A DNA stretch of 41,268 nucleotides from Deltaproteobacteria bacterium (GTDB taxonomy: Bacteria > Myxococcota_A > UBA796 > UBA9615), in the NCBI GenBank assembly GCA_002724675.1, contig PBPL01000046.1, forward strand, positions 1 to 41,268. Direction: 5' to 3'. Every line of letters starts with the position of its first letter. Positions within the stretch are counted from its first letter, which is position 1. Shown piece after piece: positions 8,863 to 18,834 of this stretch. Position numbers and translations under genes: made by a program. The notes under the pieces were generated by a model. The model made no database searches, was not told the DNA's origin, and saw nothing but the letters and a program-made list of their open reading frames with translations.

Positions 8863-11800
8863 ATGCTGCGTTCATCCACATTGGTCGTCATCGCTGTCCT
8901 CGGTATCCTGACGTCGGGCTGTCCGGAAACCGAAGACGAGACCCGCCCCAACCCTCTGCTGGAGGTACCCGAGAGCGCCAGTTGGAGCCTGCCCTGCCTC
9001 CAACAGCCGGTGCATGTAGTGCGAACCGAGCACGATGTGCCTCATATCTACGCAGAAACCGAGCAAGATCTGGCGTGCGCACAGGGCTTCGTCACCGCCC
9101 GGGACCGCTTCTTCCAGATGGACCTAATCGCCCGGGCTGGCCTGGGCACTGTGGCCGAGATTTTTGGCGGCGGCGGGCTGTCTTCGGACATCGACACCCG
9201 CTCCCGAGGGGGCCGGATGATTGCGGACCAGCTCCTGGAGTCCACCACTTCCGAGGAGCGTGCCACCTGGACCGCCTATGCCGACGGGGTCAACGCCTAC
9301 ATCGACCGAGTGCGTTCGGGGGAGTTTCCGCCACCCGCGGAGCTCGAGGCTTCCTACTTGTTTCTCGGCGTCGAGAGCCCAGCTGATCTGATGGTCGACT
9401 GGGGCCCGCTGCACCTGGCAGGAGTTGCCTCCACGGTCAACTTCGTCTCCGGGTTCGAGACCACCGACATCAAGAACCAAGAGAAGGTCGATCAGCTCGC
9501 AGACTACGGGACGGGGCTTCCCGAGAGTCAGCTGCGACACGATGGCGCGGTGTACGACATCTGGGAGAACATCGCGCCCGTCTATCCGGCAGCCAGCGGT
9601 CACGACTTTGGACAGAGCGCAGAAGCCCGAGAGGCAGACGTGCCGAGACGGCCCACATTGGTTTCCGGGCCACGTGTGGAGCAAGCCACTCTCTCTCGGG
9701 CGGTCGCCGTCGCCGAGCGCCTAGACCGTCGGCCGGGCCGCACAGGAGAGCCGGGCTTCGGCAGTAACGCCTGGGCCATTGGTCCCGAGTTGACCGAAGA
9801 TGGCGTCGCTGTGCTGGGCTCGGACGGGCACCTAGCACTGACAGTGCCAGCCTTCCTCTACAACACCCACCTGGACACTCAACTGCTAGGTGATGGCGAC
9901 ATGCACGCCATCGGGATCACCATCGCGGGAGCCCCCATGATTGGTCTCGGCACCAACGGTCGTGTTGCATGGGGCCACACATCCCAAGTCAGCGACATCA
10001 ACGACTACTACCGGGACGAGGTGGTCCTGGGCTCCGATGGACGACCCGCAGCCACGCTCTTTCAGGGCGATGAGATCCCCCTGGTGGAAGTCGCCGAGGA
10101 CTACGCGGTCTCGGCAGCGCTGGGAGCTACCGCTGGGATTCAAAGCATCTCTCGCTGGGTGACCGGTCAAGGACGGCCGGTGTTTTCGCTGGAGGGCGCG
10201 TCGGTTGATGGCCCCGAAGACAACCCGGCAGCTGTGAACATCTTCGGTTCGTGGATCGTCGCTGGTGACCAGGACGCCGACGGTGTAATCACGGCCATCA
10301 CCGGAGCAGCTAGCCACTTCTCGGAGCGCCACATGGTTCGTCACGTCCGGGGCTGGGAGACGGCCGATGACGTGGACGAGTGGGCCCAGCACCTTGCCGG
10401 GATGACCTCGTATTCCCAACACTTCATCGTGGCGGACACCGCGGGCAACATCCTCTACACGGGCTTTCAGGGCATGCCCTGTCGGAGCTATCTACCCAAA
10501 GAGGCTGACGGGACCCCAGTCGCCGGAGCAAACCCACAGTTGTTGATCGACGGCACCCTGTACCCGTCGTTCGAAGTGACCTACGACACGGCCGGCTTCA
10601 TCGATCCGGCGCCCGACTCCGACCTCAACTGCACGGTGCCGTACGAGGCCTATCCCCACGCCCGAAACCCCGACGCCGGCTACGTCGTCAACTCCAATAA
10701 CGCCCCTTGGTACGCGGCCTGGGACAACAACCTATGGAATGACTCCGTCTACATCGGTGGCCCCTGGTACGGCACGTGGCGGTCTTCACGAATCATCGAG
10801 CTCATCGAAGAGGGCGCGGGAACCCACTCCGTCGAGACCGTTTCGAACATTCAGGCCGACCATCGAAGCCGCATGGCCACTGAATTCCTTCCCCTTCTCT
10901 TGGACACCCTGGAGCGAGCGGCTGAGCTAGCCAACGAGGACGAGCTCATCGGAACCGAAGCACGCATCGCAGCGGCCTACACCAGCCGACTCTCAGCCAT
11001 CGAAGAGGCTCATGGGCGGTTGACGGACTGGAACGAGCGCGGGCGAGTTGCTGCCTCGGGAGTCGAGACTTTTTACGACACACCCAGCGCAACGGATGTT
11101 CAGGACTCGATCGCCACCACGATCTTCAACGCCTGGATGGGGCGCTTTCAGAACGCCGTCTTCGATGACGAGGGCTTGCCTAGCATCTTCCGGCCGACCT
11201 CGAGCTATGGGAAAACTCGGACACTCAAGGCCTTGGTCGACGGGGTGGGTGCCGACAACCCCGGGGGTCTGGCGTCGTGGAACCCGGCGACTGGGGAGTC
11301 CGCCTTCTTCGACGTAGTGGGGACGGACGAGAAAGAGAGCAGAGACGAGCTCGTCATCGTGGCCCTAGTAGATGCGCTGGACTACCTGGCCACGCCCTTC
11401 GGCGGAGACCGCAGCGGGGGCTACAACACAACGGATCAGAGCCAGTGGTTGTGGGGCCTGAAGCACTTCGTGCACTTCGACAGCTTCGTCGCCAGAGAGA
11501 TTGGCGATGACCCTCTCATCGCTTCGGTCTTCTCTGACATTTCCATCACGCCAGCGGTGCTGCCCCTCGCCGACCCGCCACCTAGCTTCGGTGATGCTCG
11601 CCTGGGGCTCCCCGGCTTTCCCAGACCCGGAGACGCTTTCTCCATCGATGCCGCGGGCGGCATTGGCACCCACAACTACGGGTACGGGAGTGGGCCCGTG
11701 ATGCGCATGTCCATCGCCATGGACCCGGACGGGATCCGCGGGGTGAATGTACTGCCCGGCGGACAGTCCGCCCAACCCGACAGCCCCTTCTTCGCTGATC

Positions 11801-11898
11801 AGGCCGCGCTCTGGCTAGCGAACGAGGCCTTCCCAATCCGGTTTGCCGTCGACGATGTCATCGCTGGCGCCACCGGCCGCGAAGTCCTCAGCCCTTGA
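8863..11898 (+). CDS. Penicillin acylase-family Ntn hydrolase, predicted lipoprotein
   Basis: Lipobox LTSGC; VVRTEHDVPHIYAETEQDLACAQGFVTARDRFFQMDL; candidate autocatalytic Ser in GFGSNAWAIGPELT. ATG at 8863 preferred over GTG 8854. Confidence 0.92.
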   Translation: MLRSSTLVVIAVLGILTSGCPETEDETRPNPLLEVPESASWSLPCLQQPVHVVRTEHDVPHIYAETEQDLACAQGFVTARDRFFQMDLIARAGLGTVAEIFGGGGLSSDIDTRSRGGRMIADQLLESTTSEERATWTAYADGVNAYIDRVRSGEFPPPAELEASYLFLGVESPADLMVDWGPLHLAGVASTVNFVSGFETTDIKNQEKVDQLADYGTGLPESQLRHDGAVYDIWENIAPVYPAASGHDFGQSAEAREADVPRRPTLVSGPRVEQATLSRAVAVAERLDRRPGRTGEPGFGSNAWAIGPELTEDGVAVLGSDGHLALTVPAFLYNTHLDTQLLGDGDMHAIGITIAGAPMIGLGTNGRVAWGHTSQVSDINDYYRDEVVLGSDGRPAATLFQGDEIPLVEVAEDYAVSAALGATAGIQSISRWVTGQGRPVFSLEGASVDGPEDNPAAVNIFGSWIVAGDQDADGVITAITGAASHFSERHMVRHVRGWETADDVDEWAQHLAGMTSYSQHFIVADTAGNILYTGFQGMPCRSYLPKEADGTPVAGANPQLLIDGTLYPSFEVTYDTAGFIDPAPDSDLNCTVPYEAYPHARNPDAGYVVNSNNAPWYAAWDNNLWNDSVYIGGPWYGTWRSSRIIELIEEGAGTHSVETVSNIQADHRSRMATEFLPLLLDTLERAAELANEDELIGTEARIAAAYTSRLSAIEEAHGRLTDWNERGRVAASGVETFYDTPSATDVQDSIATTIFNAWMGRFQNAVFDDEGLPSIFRPTSSYGKTRTLKALVDGVGADNPGGLASWNPATGESAFFDVVGTDEKESRDELVIVALVDALDYLATPFGGDRSGGYNTTDQSQWLWGLKHFVHFDSFVAREIGDDPLIASVFSDISITPAVLPLADPPPSFGDARLGLPGFPRPGDAFSIDAAGGIGTHNYGYGSGPVMRMSIAMDPDGIRGVNVLPGGQSAQPDSPFFADQAALWLANEAFPIRFAVDDVIAGATGREVLSP

Positions 11899-11919
11899 GA
11901 GCCCAACTACGGAGACCCC

Positions 11920-12789
11920 ATGACCGATTCTGCCGAGTCCATTGAAACAATCGCCGTGCTGGGCGCGGGCACCATGGGCATGGGCATCGCCCATGTAGGC
12001 GCCCTCGCTGGCTTCCAGACTCGCCTTTTCGACGTGTCCGCCGAACAACTGGAGCGTGCTCAGGCGACCACCGCTCGCCGCCTGAACAAGGGCGTCGACC
12101 TGGGCAAAGTGACACCCGAGGCCCGAGATGCCGCGCTCGAGCGCATCGACCTCCAGGGATCGCTCGAAGCAGCCATCGACGGCGTCGACCTGGTCATCGA
12201 GGCCGCCCCCGAGAAGCTCGACCTCAAGCTCGACCTGTTCGGTACCTGTGACCGGTACTGCCCCGAGCACACCATCCTCGCGACCAATACCTCGTCCATG
12301 TCGGTGACCGAGATCGCAGCCTCCACCCAGCGCCCCGAGCGCTGCATCGGCATGCACTTCTTCAACCCCGTACACCTCATGAAGCTGATCGAGCTGGTGC
12401 GGGGGCTCGAGACATCCGAAGAGACCATCGCGGTCGCCGAAGCTGTGTCGGCCCGCATGGGCAAGGAGTCGGTCGTCATCAAGGACTACGCCGGCTTCGC
12501 TACGTCCAGGATCAACGCGATGATAGGCAACGAAGCCTTCTACATGCTGGAAGCCGGGGTGGGCACAGCTCGCGACATCGACAAGGCTCTCAAGCTCGGT
12601 CTCAATCATCCCATGGGCCCCTTCGAGATGATCGATCTGGTGGGGCTCGACACTCGCTTGAGCATCCTCAACTACCTGCACGCCAAGCTGGGGGAGAAGT
12701 ACCGCCCCTGCCCGCTGATCGAGCAATATGTCAAGGCGGGCCGACTGGGCAAGAAGGTCGGGCGGGGCGTCTACGACTACACGGACTAA
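11920..12789 (+). CDS. hbd: 3-hydroxyacyl/3-hydroxybutyryl-CoA dehydrogenase
   Basis: IAVLGAGTMGMGIAHV Rossmann motif, ATNTSSMSVTEIA, GMHFFNPVHLMKLIE, PMGPFEMIDLVGLD. Confidence 0.95.
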   Translation: MTDSAESIETIAVLGAGTMGMGIAHVGALAGFQTRLFDVSAEQLERAQATTARRLNKGVDLGKVTPEARDAALERIDLQGSLEAAIDGVDLVIEAAPEKLDLKLDLFGTCDRYCPEHTILATNTSSMSVTEIAASTQRPERCIGMHFFNPVHLMKLIELVRGLETSEETIAVAEAVSARMGKESVVIKDYAGFATSRINAMIGNEAFYMLEAGVGTARDIDKALKLGLNHPMGPFEMIDLVGLDTRLSILNYLHAKLGEKYRPCPLIEQYVKAGRLGKKVGRGVYDYTD

Positions 12790-12804
12790 CTGGTCATACC
12801 TCTT
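12788..12804. promoter_or_regulatory. Candidate FadR-type operator AACTGGTCATACCTCTT
   Basis: Contains TGGTCATACCT, one mismatch from the FadR-subfamily GntR half-site pattern TnGTnnnACnA. Lies between hbd and the GntR/FadR-like gene. Confidence 0.45.
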
Positions 12805-12843
12805 GATGAGTAGATGATCAGGAGATATTGTTGTCCTGCGTCC

Positions 12844-13578
12844 ATGCTCCAGCCTGTCCGAAAGCAGACCCTCTCCGATGCGGTGTTCGAACAGCTGCGG
12901 GACCGCATCGTCCATGGCGAGCTCGAGGCTGGCTCGCGCCTGCCGGCAGAGCGCGAGCTCTGTGAGCTCCTCCAGGTCAATCGAGGCGCACTCCGTGAGG
13001 CTCTCAAGCGGCTAGAGCAGGCACGACTCGTCCGGATGCACCACGGCGGAGCCACGCGGATTCTGAACTACCGAGACGAGGCCGGGCTCGATCTGCTTCC
13101 GGCTCTTCTCGTGGACCCGGAACAGCCCCTCAACATCCAGGTCGCCGAGAGCGTCTTGGAGATGCGCTCGGCGCTAGCGCCTGAGATGGCTCGCCTCGCC
13201 GCCATCCGCGGTGGCCCTCAGGCGGCGGAGCGCTTGGAGGCAATCGTCCACGACATGCACGAGAGTCGTGCCAATCTGGACTCCCTGCATGAGCTGGCCA
13301 TGGAGTTCTGGGCAGAGATCGCGAGAGCTTCCAACAACATTGCCTATCGCTTGGTCTCCAACACCTTGCGAGAGAGCTATCGTCAGTTCCGTTCACTCCT
13401 CACTGGCATCCTGGCGCGCGAATATCGCGACCACGACAGCTATGCCGCAATCGCCCGCGCCGTGCGTCATGCTGACAGTGTCGCGGCCCAGAACCGCGCG
13501 GCGGCCCTCACCCGTATCGGGGAGTCCGGTGTTGCATCCGTACTCGAGACCCTGAGGCTCGAAGGAACCGCACGATGA
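12844..13578 (+). CDS. GntR/FadR-family transcriptional regulator
   Basis: N-terminal wHTH: LSDAVFEQLRDRIVHGELEAGSRLPAERELCELLQVNRGALREALKRLEQ; C-terminal helical effector domain. Start may be 12814. Confidence 0.9.
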   Translation: MLQPVRKQTLSDAVFEQLRDRIVHGELEAGSRLPAERELCELLQVNRGALREALKRLEQARLVRMHHGGATRILNYRDEAGLDLLPALLVDPEQPLNIQVAESVLEMRSALAPEMARLAAIRGGPQAAERLEAIVHDMHESRANLDSLHELAMEFWAEIARASNNIAYRLVSNTLRESYRQFRSLLTGILAREYRDHDSYAAIARAVRHADSVAAQNRAAALTRIGESGVASVLETLRLEGTAR

Positions 13579-13763
13579 GCTAGGGCCAGATCGTCTTGCC
13601 ACCTCCCCAGCGGTCAAGCCAGACCAAGCGGCGTCAAGAGCCAAGACCCTGCACAGGCCCGGCGGACCGCAGCCTTCGGTCACCCATCGACCGGATCGGC
13701 AAACACGCTTGACACGCCCTAGTGGGGAACCAACTTAGGAGTACATGGGCGGGGATCGTCCCC

Positions 13764-13842
13764 TCCCGACAATGGCAAACCGATGGCGACGTCGGGACGC
13801 AAAGCCACGGGTCTCACCGAGACAGCCGGGCTACCGAAGGAG
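13764..13842 (+). promoter_or_regulatory. Cyclic di-GMP-I (GEMM-I) riboswitch aptamer
   Basis: AATGGCAAACC-GATG[GCGA]CGTC-GGGACGCAAAGCCACGG-GTCTC[ACC]GAGAC-AGCCGGGCTACCGAAGGAG. Matches the conserved GEMM-I core (GGCAAACC, GNRA-capped helix, GACGCAAAGCC, second helix, CUACCGA) and sits just 5' of the ATG at 13849. A consensus TTGACA lies upstream at 13709-13714. Confidence 0.92.
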
Positions 13843-13848
13843 ACCGCC

Positions 13849-15363
<1,515 letters not shown>

Positions 15364-15385
15364 TCTCTCGGACGAGACGACAGAC

Positions 15386-15419
15386 AACTTCGCCGGGGGC
15401 TCAGGCTCCCGGCGAAGTT
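15386..15419. terminator. Stem-loop terminator, possibly bidirectional, after the riboswitch-controlled gene
   Basis: Perfect 12-bp inverted repeat AACTTCGCCGGG ... CCCGGCGAAGTT separated by GGCTCAGGCT, between convergent genes; no strong T-run. Confidence 0.75.
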
Positions 15420-15605
15420 CCTTGGGCCCCATCCGCATTCGTCGGCCTACTCCGACTCCAGTCATCGCATCTGCAGCCCCTGTGTGATTCGAATCGACCT
15501 GGACTCACTGGCCGCATCAACAGCAGGTAGAGACTGCGTTGACTGCATCTGACTAACCCATGGGTGGGGCAACTGGATGGACGCCACAAGCCCATGGGCT
15601 GAGGC

Positions 15606-16955
15606 TCAGTCCGACAGCAACGGTCCCCGCCCCTTCAGTTCATCGCGCAGGGCCATCCCTCGGTATGCGTGGGCCGCGTCTCCTACAAGATCCAGATAGA
15701 ACTGGAAGCCACCGTCTGTCTTTGTCAGGCGCTGCATCCGCTCCTGCTCATAAGCCCCCATCCGGGAGAGTTGATGGATATGGAACGCCATGCGTGCCTC
15801 GGCGCGGTCCAAGTCTCGCACCTCCTCCTCCGTAGGCGTCCAGATGCCGTGCTTTTGTGCGAGGCTGAGGCCTTCCAGCGCGTGGCCCAGGAATTTCACG
15901 TCCTGGTTCAACAGAATCGGTGCCATGCGGGGCGCCTGACGCATGCCCCCATCGACGATGCCAGTCTCCAGCGGGATGCGGAAGAGGTACAGGTCAATGA
16001 TGGACTGCAGGCGCTCGATCGGCTGTTTTCCTGTCGGCTGACCTGCAGCGACGCAAGCTGCGACACCTTGGAACAAGTGCGCCCCACCGCATGCGTAGCT
16101 GAAGATGTGCTGACGCTGCTTCTTGACGGTCTCTCCTCGCTGACGAGCCTCCGCCAAGAACGCGTATTCCCGTTCCAGCAGCGAGAGGAGATCTTCCGCC
16201 ACTTGCCCCACATTGACGGACTGTCCTGACGCTGTCCGCCAGGCGGGGTCCGCCCCCTTTTGGACACCCTGGCACCATGCTTGAGCAGACCAGGGAGCAT
16301 CATCAGGCACCTGGAACAGGCTGGGACCCTCCTTGCTGGGCTGAAATCGCAGACGAGACGAACGGAACAGACGCTCGAGCGTAGGCGCTCCCATGCGATC
16401 CACGAGCAACTCATCCAGGGGAAACCCGGCCTCCACAAGAGTCTTGAGCACCAGATCGGTGTGTGGCTCCACGCGGATATCCCCCTGCTTCTTGGGGAAG
16501 TACGGGTGCATACCTCGCATCCCCGGGAGGGCATCCGCCAGCAGGAAGTCGTCGATCAGAACATCCACCGCGCGGCGTCCGTCGGCCGCCTTGAAGTCCT
16601 TGCCCTTGGCCAAGATCCCGTGAGCAAGTGCCCACGCATTTCCCGGGCTGCTCGCCTCTCGGTCGAGCACCGCGGACAGGAGTTCCTGGGCCGCCTCCCG
16701 GGCCTCCTTCTCCGTGCGCGTGCCTGGCGGCAGCTGTTTCACCTCAAACGGTCGTCCGCCGAAAACCTGACTGGAATCCGACCCCCCTCCGACAGAAGTC
16801 TCTGCGGCGGCAGCCGGCTCAGGAGTCGCGCGGTCGTCCTCGGTCTTCGAAGGACTCGCCGGCGCCTCAGAGACGGTCTTGTCCGACCCACAGCCCGAAG
16901 CCAAGAGCCCGGCCATCACCACCAGCCACTGCATCCGGCGCAGAGCGGAGCTCAC
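15606..16955 (-). CDS. Predicted lipoprotein, unknown function
   Basis: N-term MQWLVVMAGLLASGC lipobox, Ala/Pro/Glu-rich linker, helical body; no family recognised. Start 16955 (GTG) or 16934 (ATG). Confidence 0.72.
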   Translation of the reverse strand: MSSALRRMQWLVVMAGLLASGCGSDKTVSEAPASPSKTEDDRATPEPAAAAETSVGGGSDSSQVFGGRPFEVKQLPPGTRTEKEAREAAQELLSAVLDREASSPGNAWALAHGILAKGKDFKAADGRRAVDVLIDDFLLADALPGMRGMHPYFPKKQGDIRVEPHTDLVLKTLVEAGFPLDELLVDRMGAPTLERLFRSSRLRFQPSKEGPSLFQVPDDAPWSAQAWCQGVQKGADPAWRTASGQSVNVGQVAEDLLSLLEREYAFLAEARQRGETVKKQRQHIFSYACGGAHLFQGVAACVAAGQPTGKQPIERLQSIIDLYLFRIPLETGIVDGGMRQAPRMAPILLNQDVKFLGHALEGLSLAQKHGIWTPTEEEVRDLDRAEARMAFHIHQLSRMGAYEQERMQRLTKTDGGFQFYLDLVGDAAHAYRGMALRDELKGRGPLLSD

Positions 16956-16994
16956 CAGGCCACCCCCTGCACGACACAGGCACGCAGCGCCACG

Positions 16995-18764
16995 CTATTC
17001 GTCCTGAACGATTCGGGCGATCTGATCCTTGCCCGAGACATAGACCACAGCCCCGAACACCGCGATGCGGGGCATGTCCCGCGGGTTCTCGAAGGCCACG
17101 AAGTCGGTAAGGAATCGACCTCGCTTGTTCCACTTGTAGACCTTGCCAGCATCGGTCGCCACGTAGACATTGTCCTTCTCGTCCGTGGCCAGGCCCCAGT
17201 CCTCAGAACCGTCTTCGGGGACGCCCTTCTTGGTCCAACGGCCCTGGCGGAACCCATCCGATGGGTTGTATTCGATGAGCTCGCGGCTACCCACGTGCCG
17301 AACCAACAAACGGCCACCCGCGGCGATCACCGCGCACTGCACGGCCCCACCCTCCAGGTTGAAGCGCTTCTTGAGTTCCCCGGTCGCGGAGTAGATGAAG
17401 ACCTCATCCTTGACTAGCGCGTAGAAGTCATCACCCATCCAAGTGAGGAGGGGGGTCCCACTCCCAGTACCGGGGCTGGGACGCCAAGACGTATCGATCT
17501 GCCATTGCTTCTGAGGCTTTCCCTCTTCGTCGAAGGTCTGGACCCGCAGCTGGGAGTCGACCACTGCCAAGATGTCGTAGTTGCCCACTGTCAAGTGCAG
17601 CGGCTGCATGAACTGGCCTAGCTCCTTGCCGGGCTTTACGGCAGAGGCGTACGGATCCGCTCGATCTCCGAACCAGGTGTCTGCGATCGTCTTGTCCCCT
17701 TCACCCAGGACCATGTCCGCTGTCCCGTTGGGGCTCAGTCGCTGCACGCGGTTGTTCCCCACATCCGCCGCCCACACATTGCCCTTCGAGTCCACTGCGA
17801 TCGACAGCGGCTCTCCAAGGGAGCGGAAGGCGCCCACCTCCATACCGGTAGAGCCCCAGTTGGGGACTGTCGAGCGGCCCGTCCGGAGGAGCTCCTGATA
17901 GGCACGAAAGTACTTCACGGAGTCCAGGAGCCAATCGCGGTCGGCGTTCTTGAGCGCGCCTGCAGCCGCGATCTCGAAGTACGGAATGGCATTGGCATTC
18001 TTGAGACGCCCCATCAACTCTGCCGCAGATTCATTGAACTGAAGGAAGGGCAGTCGAAAGCCAGCAGGCACATGGCGCTGAACGAGCGCCACTCGGTAGT
18101 CGGGGCCGTGTGCGAGGGTCGCTCCAATGAGCTTGAAGTTGGTGCCATAGTCCTCATCTTCACGGCACCCCTGATAGGCAGCCTCCAGCGTCTCCTTCTC
18201 TTTCTCTTGTTGGGTGCGGAGGCTACGGGAGCGCGAGATGGAGCGGTCGATCGATGCCTGCCAGGCTGGATCGGGATCCGACTTCAGGTTGATGGCGATC
18301 TCTGCGATGTGTGTCTCGGCGAAGATAGAGCCCTCGTGCACTTCGTCAATCGTGAGCTTGAGGCTGCGAACCTTCATGCCAATACGCACGTCCTTACGGG
18401 CGTAGCGGTCTCCAAAGCTGACCGCTTTGGTCTTGTCTCCTTCGGGGCCGCTCAAGACAACCGTGGCCTCTGCTACGCGGCCTCGAGCCGACCAATGCTC
18501 CTTGCCCGCGAACGCGCCAGGCCAAATGGACAGCGTCTCCATCGCGACGTCACGCCCGAAGTCCACCTCAATCCACTGCTCCACACCCAAGCCTGGCGCA
18601 TCCTCGGCCCAGGATGTGTCTAGCAAGCCATCGAACACCTGGTCGACCGTGTGGTCGCCACCGCTGGAAGCCAACTGGCTTGAGGCGTTGTAGCGAGGCG
18701 CGGCGTGAACCACGGCCGGCAGTAAAAGGGCAAGAAGGAGAGCGACAGAGGACTGAACTTTCAT
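16995..18764 (-). CDS. Secreted protein: N-terminal discoidin-like (F5/8C) domain, coiled region, C-terminal NHL-type beta-propeller
   Basis: Signal peptide MKVQSSVALLLALLLPAVVHA; DQVFDGLLDTSWAED...GVEQWIEVDFGRDVAMETLSIWPG; GEPLSIAVDSKGNVWAADVGNNRVQRLSPNG propeller repeats. Confidence 0.75.
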   Translation of the reverse strand: MKVQSSVALLLALLLPAVVHAAPRYNASSQLASSGGDHTVDQVFDGLLDTSWAEDAPGLGVEQWIEVDFGRDVAMETLSIWPGAFAGKEHWSARGRVAEATVVLSGPEGDKTKAVSFGDRYARKDVRIGMKVRSLKLTIDEVHEGSIFAETHIAEIAINLKSDPDPAWQASIDRSISRSRSLRTQQEKEKETLEAAYQGCREDEDYGTNFKLIGATLAHGPDYRVALVQRHVPAGFRLPFLQFNESAAELMGRLKNANAIPYFEIAAAGALKNADRDWLLDSVKYFRAYQELLRTGRSTVPNWGSTGMEVGAFRSLGEPLSIAVDSKGNVWAADVGNNRVQRLSPNGTADMVLGEGDKTIADTWFGDRADPYASAVKPGKELGQFMQPLHLTVGNYDILAVVDSQLRVQTFDEEGKPQKQWQIDTSWRPSPGTGSGTPLLTWMGDDFYALVKDEVFIYSATGELKKRFNLEGGAVQCAVIAAGGRLLVRHVGSRELIEYNPSDGFRQGRWTKKGVPEDGSEDWGLATDEKDNVYVATDAGKVYKWNKRGRFLTDFVAFENPRDMPRIAVFGAVVYVSGKDQIARIVQDE

Positions 18765-18834
18765 GATCTGCTCCAAGACACAGGAACGAGTTCTGGGAAC
18801 CAGAACTCCCAACAAATGAGCGGCAGGTGAGGCT

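Noticed and set aside
11815-12915. 366-aa minus-strand ORF
   Set aside because: Antisense to hbd and the acylase C-terminus, which have clear family motifs.
13764-13842. GEMM-Ib (cGAMP-sensing) variant
   Set aside because: The residue equivalent to Vc2 G20 appears to be G, not the A typical of cGAMP-selective variants; needs biochemical confirmation.
13783-13848. 22-aa N-terminal extension of the 526-aa lipoprotein
   Set aside because: It is the translation of the GEMM-I aptamer; the signal peptide and SD support the ATG at 13849.
16260-17417. 385-aa plus-strand ORF
   Set aside because: Lies antisense across two supported minus-strand genes; typical high-GC shadow ORF.
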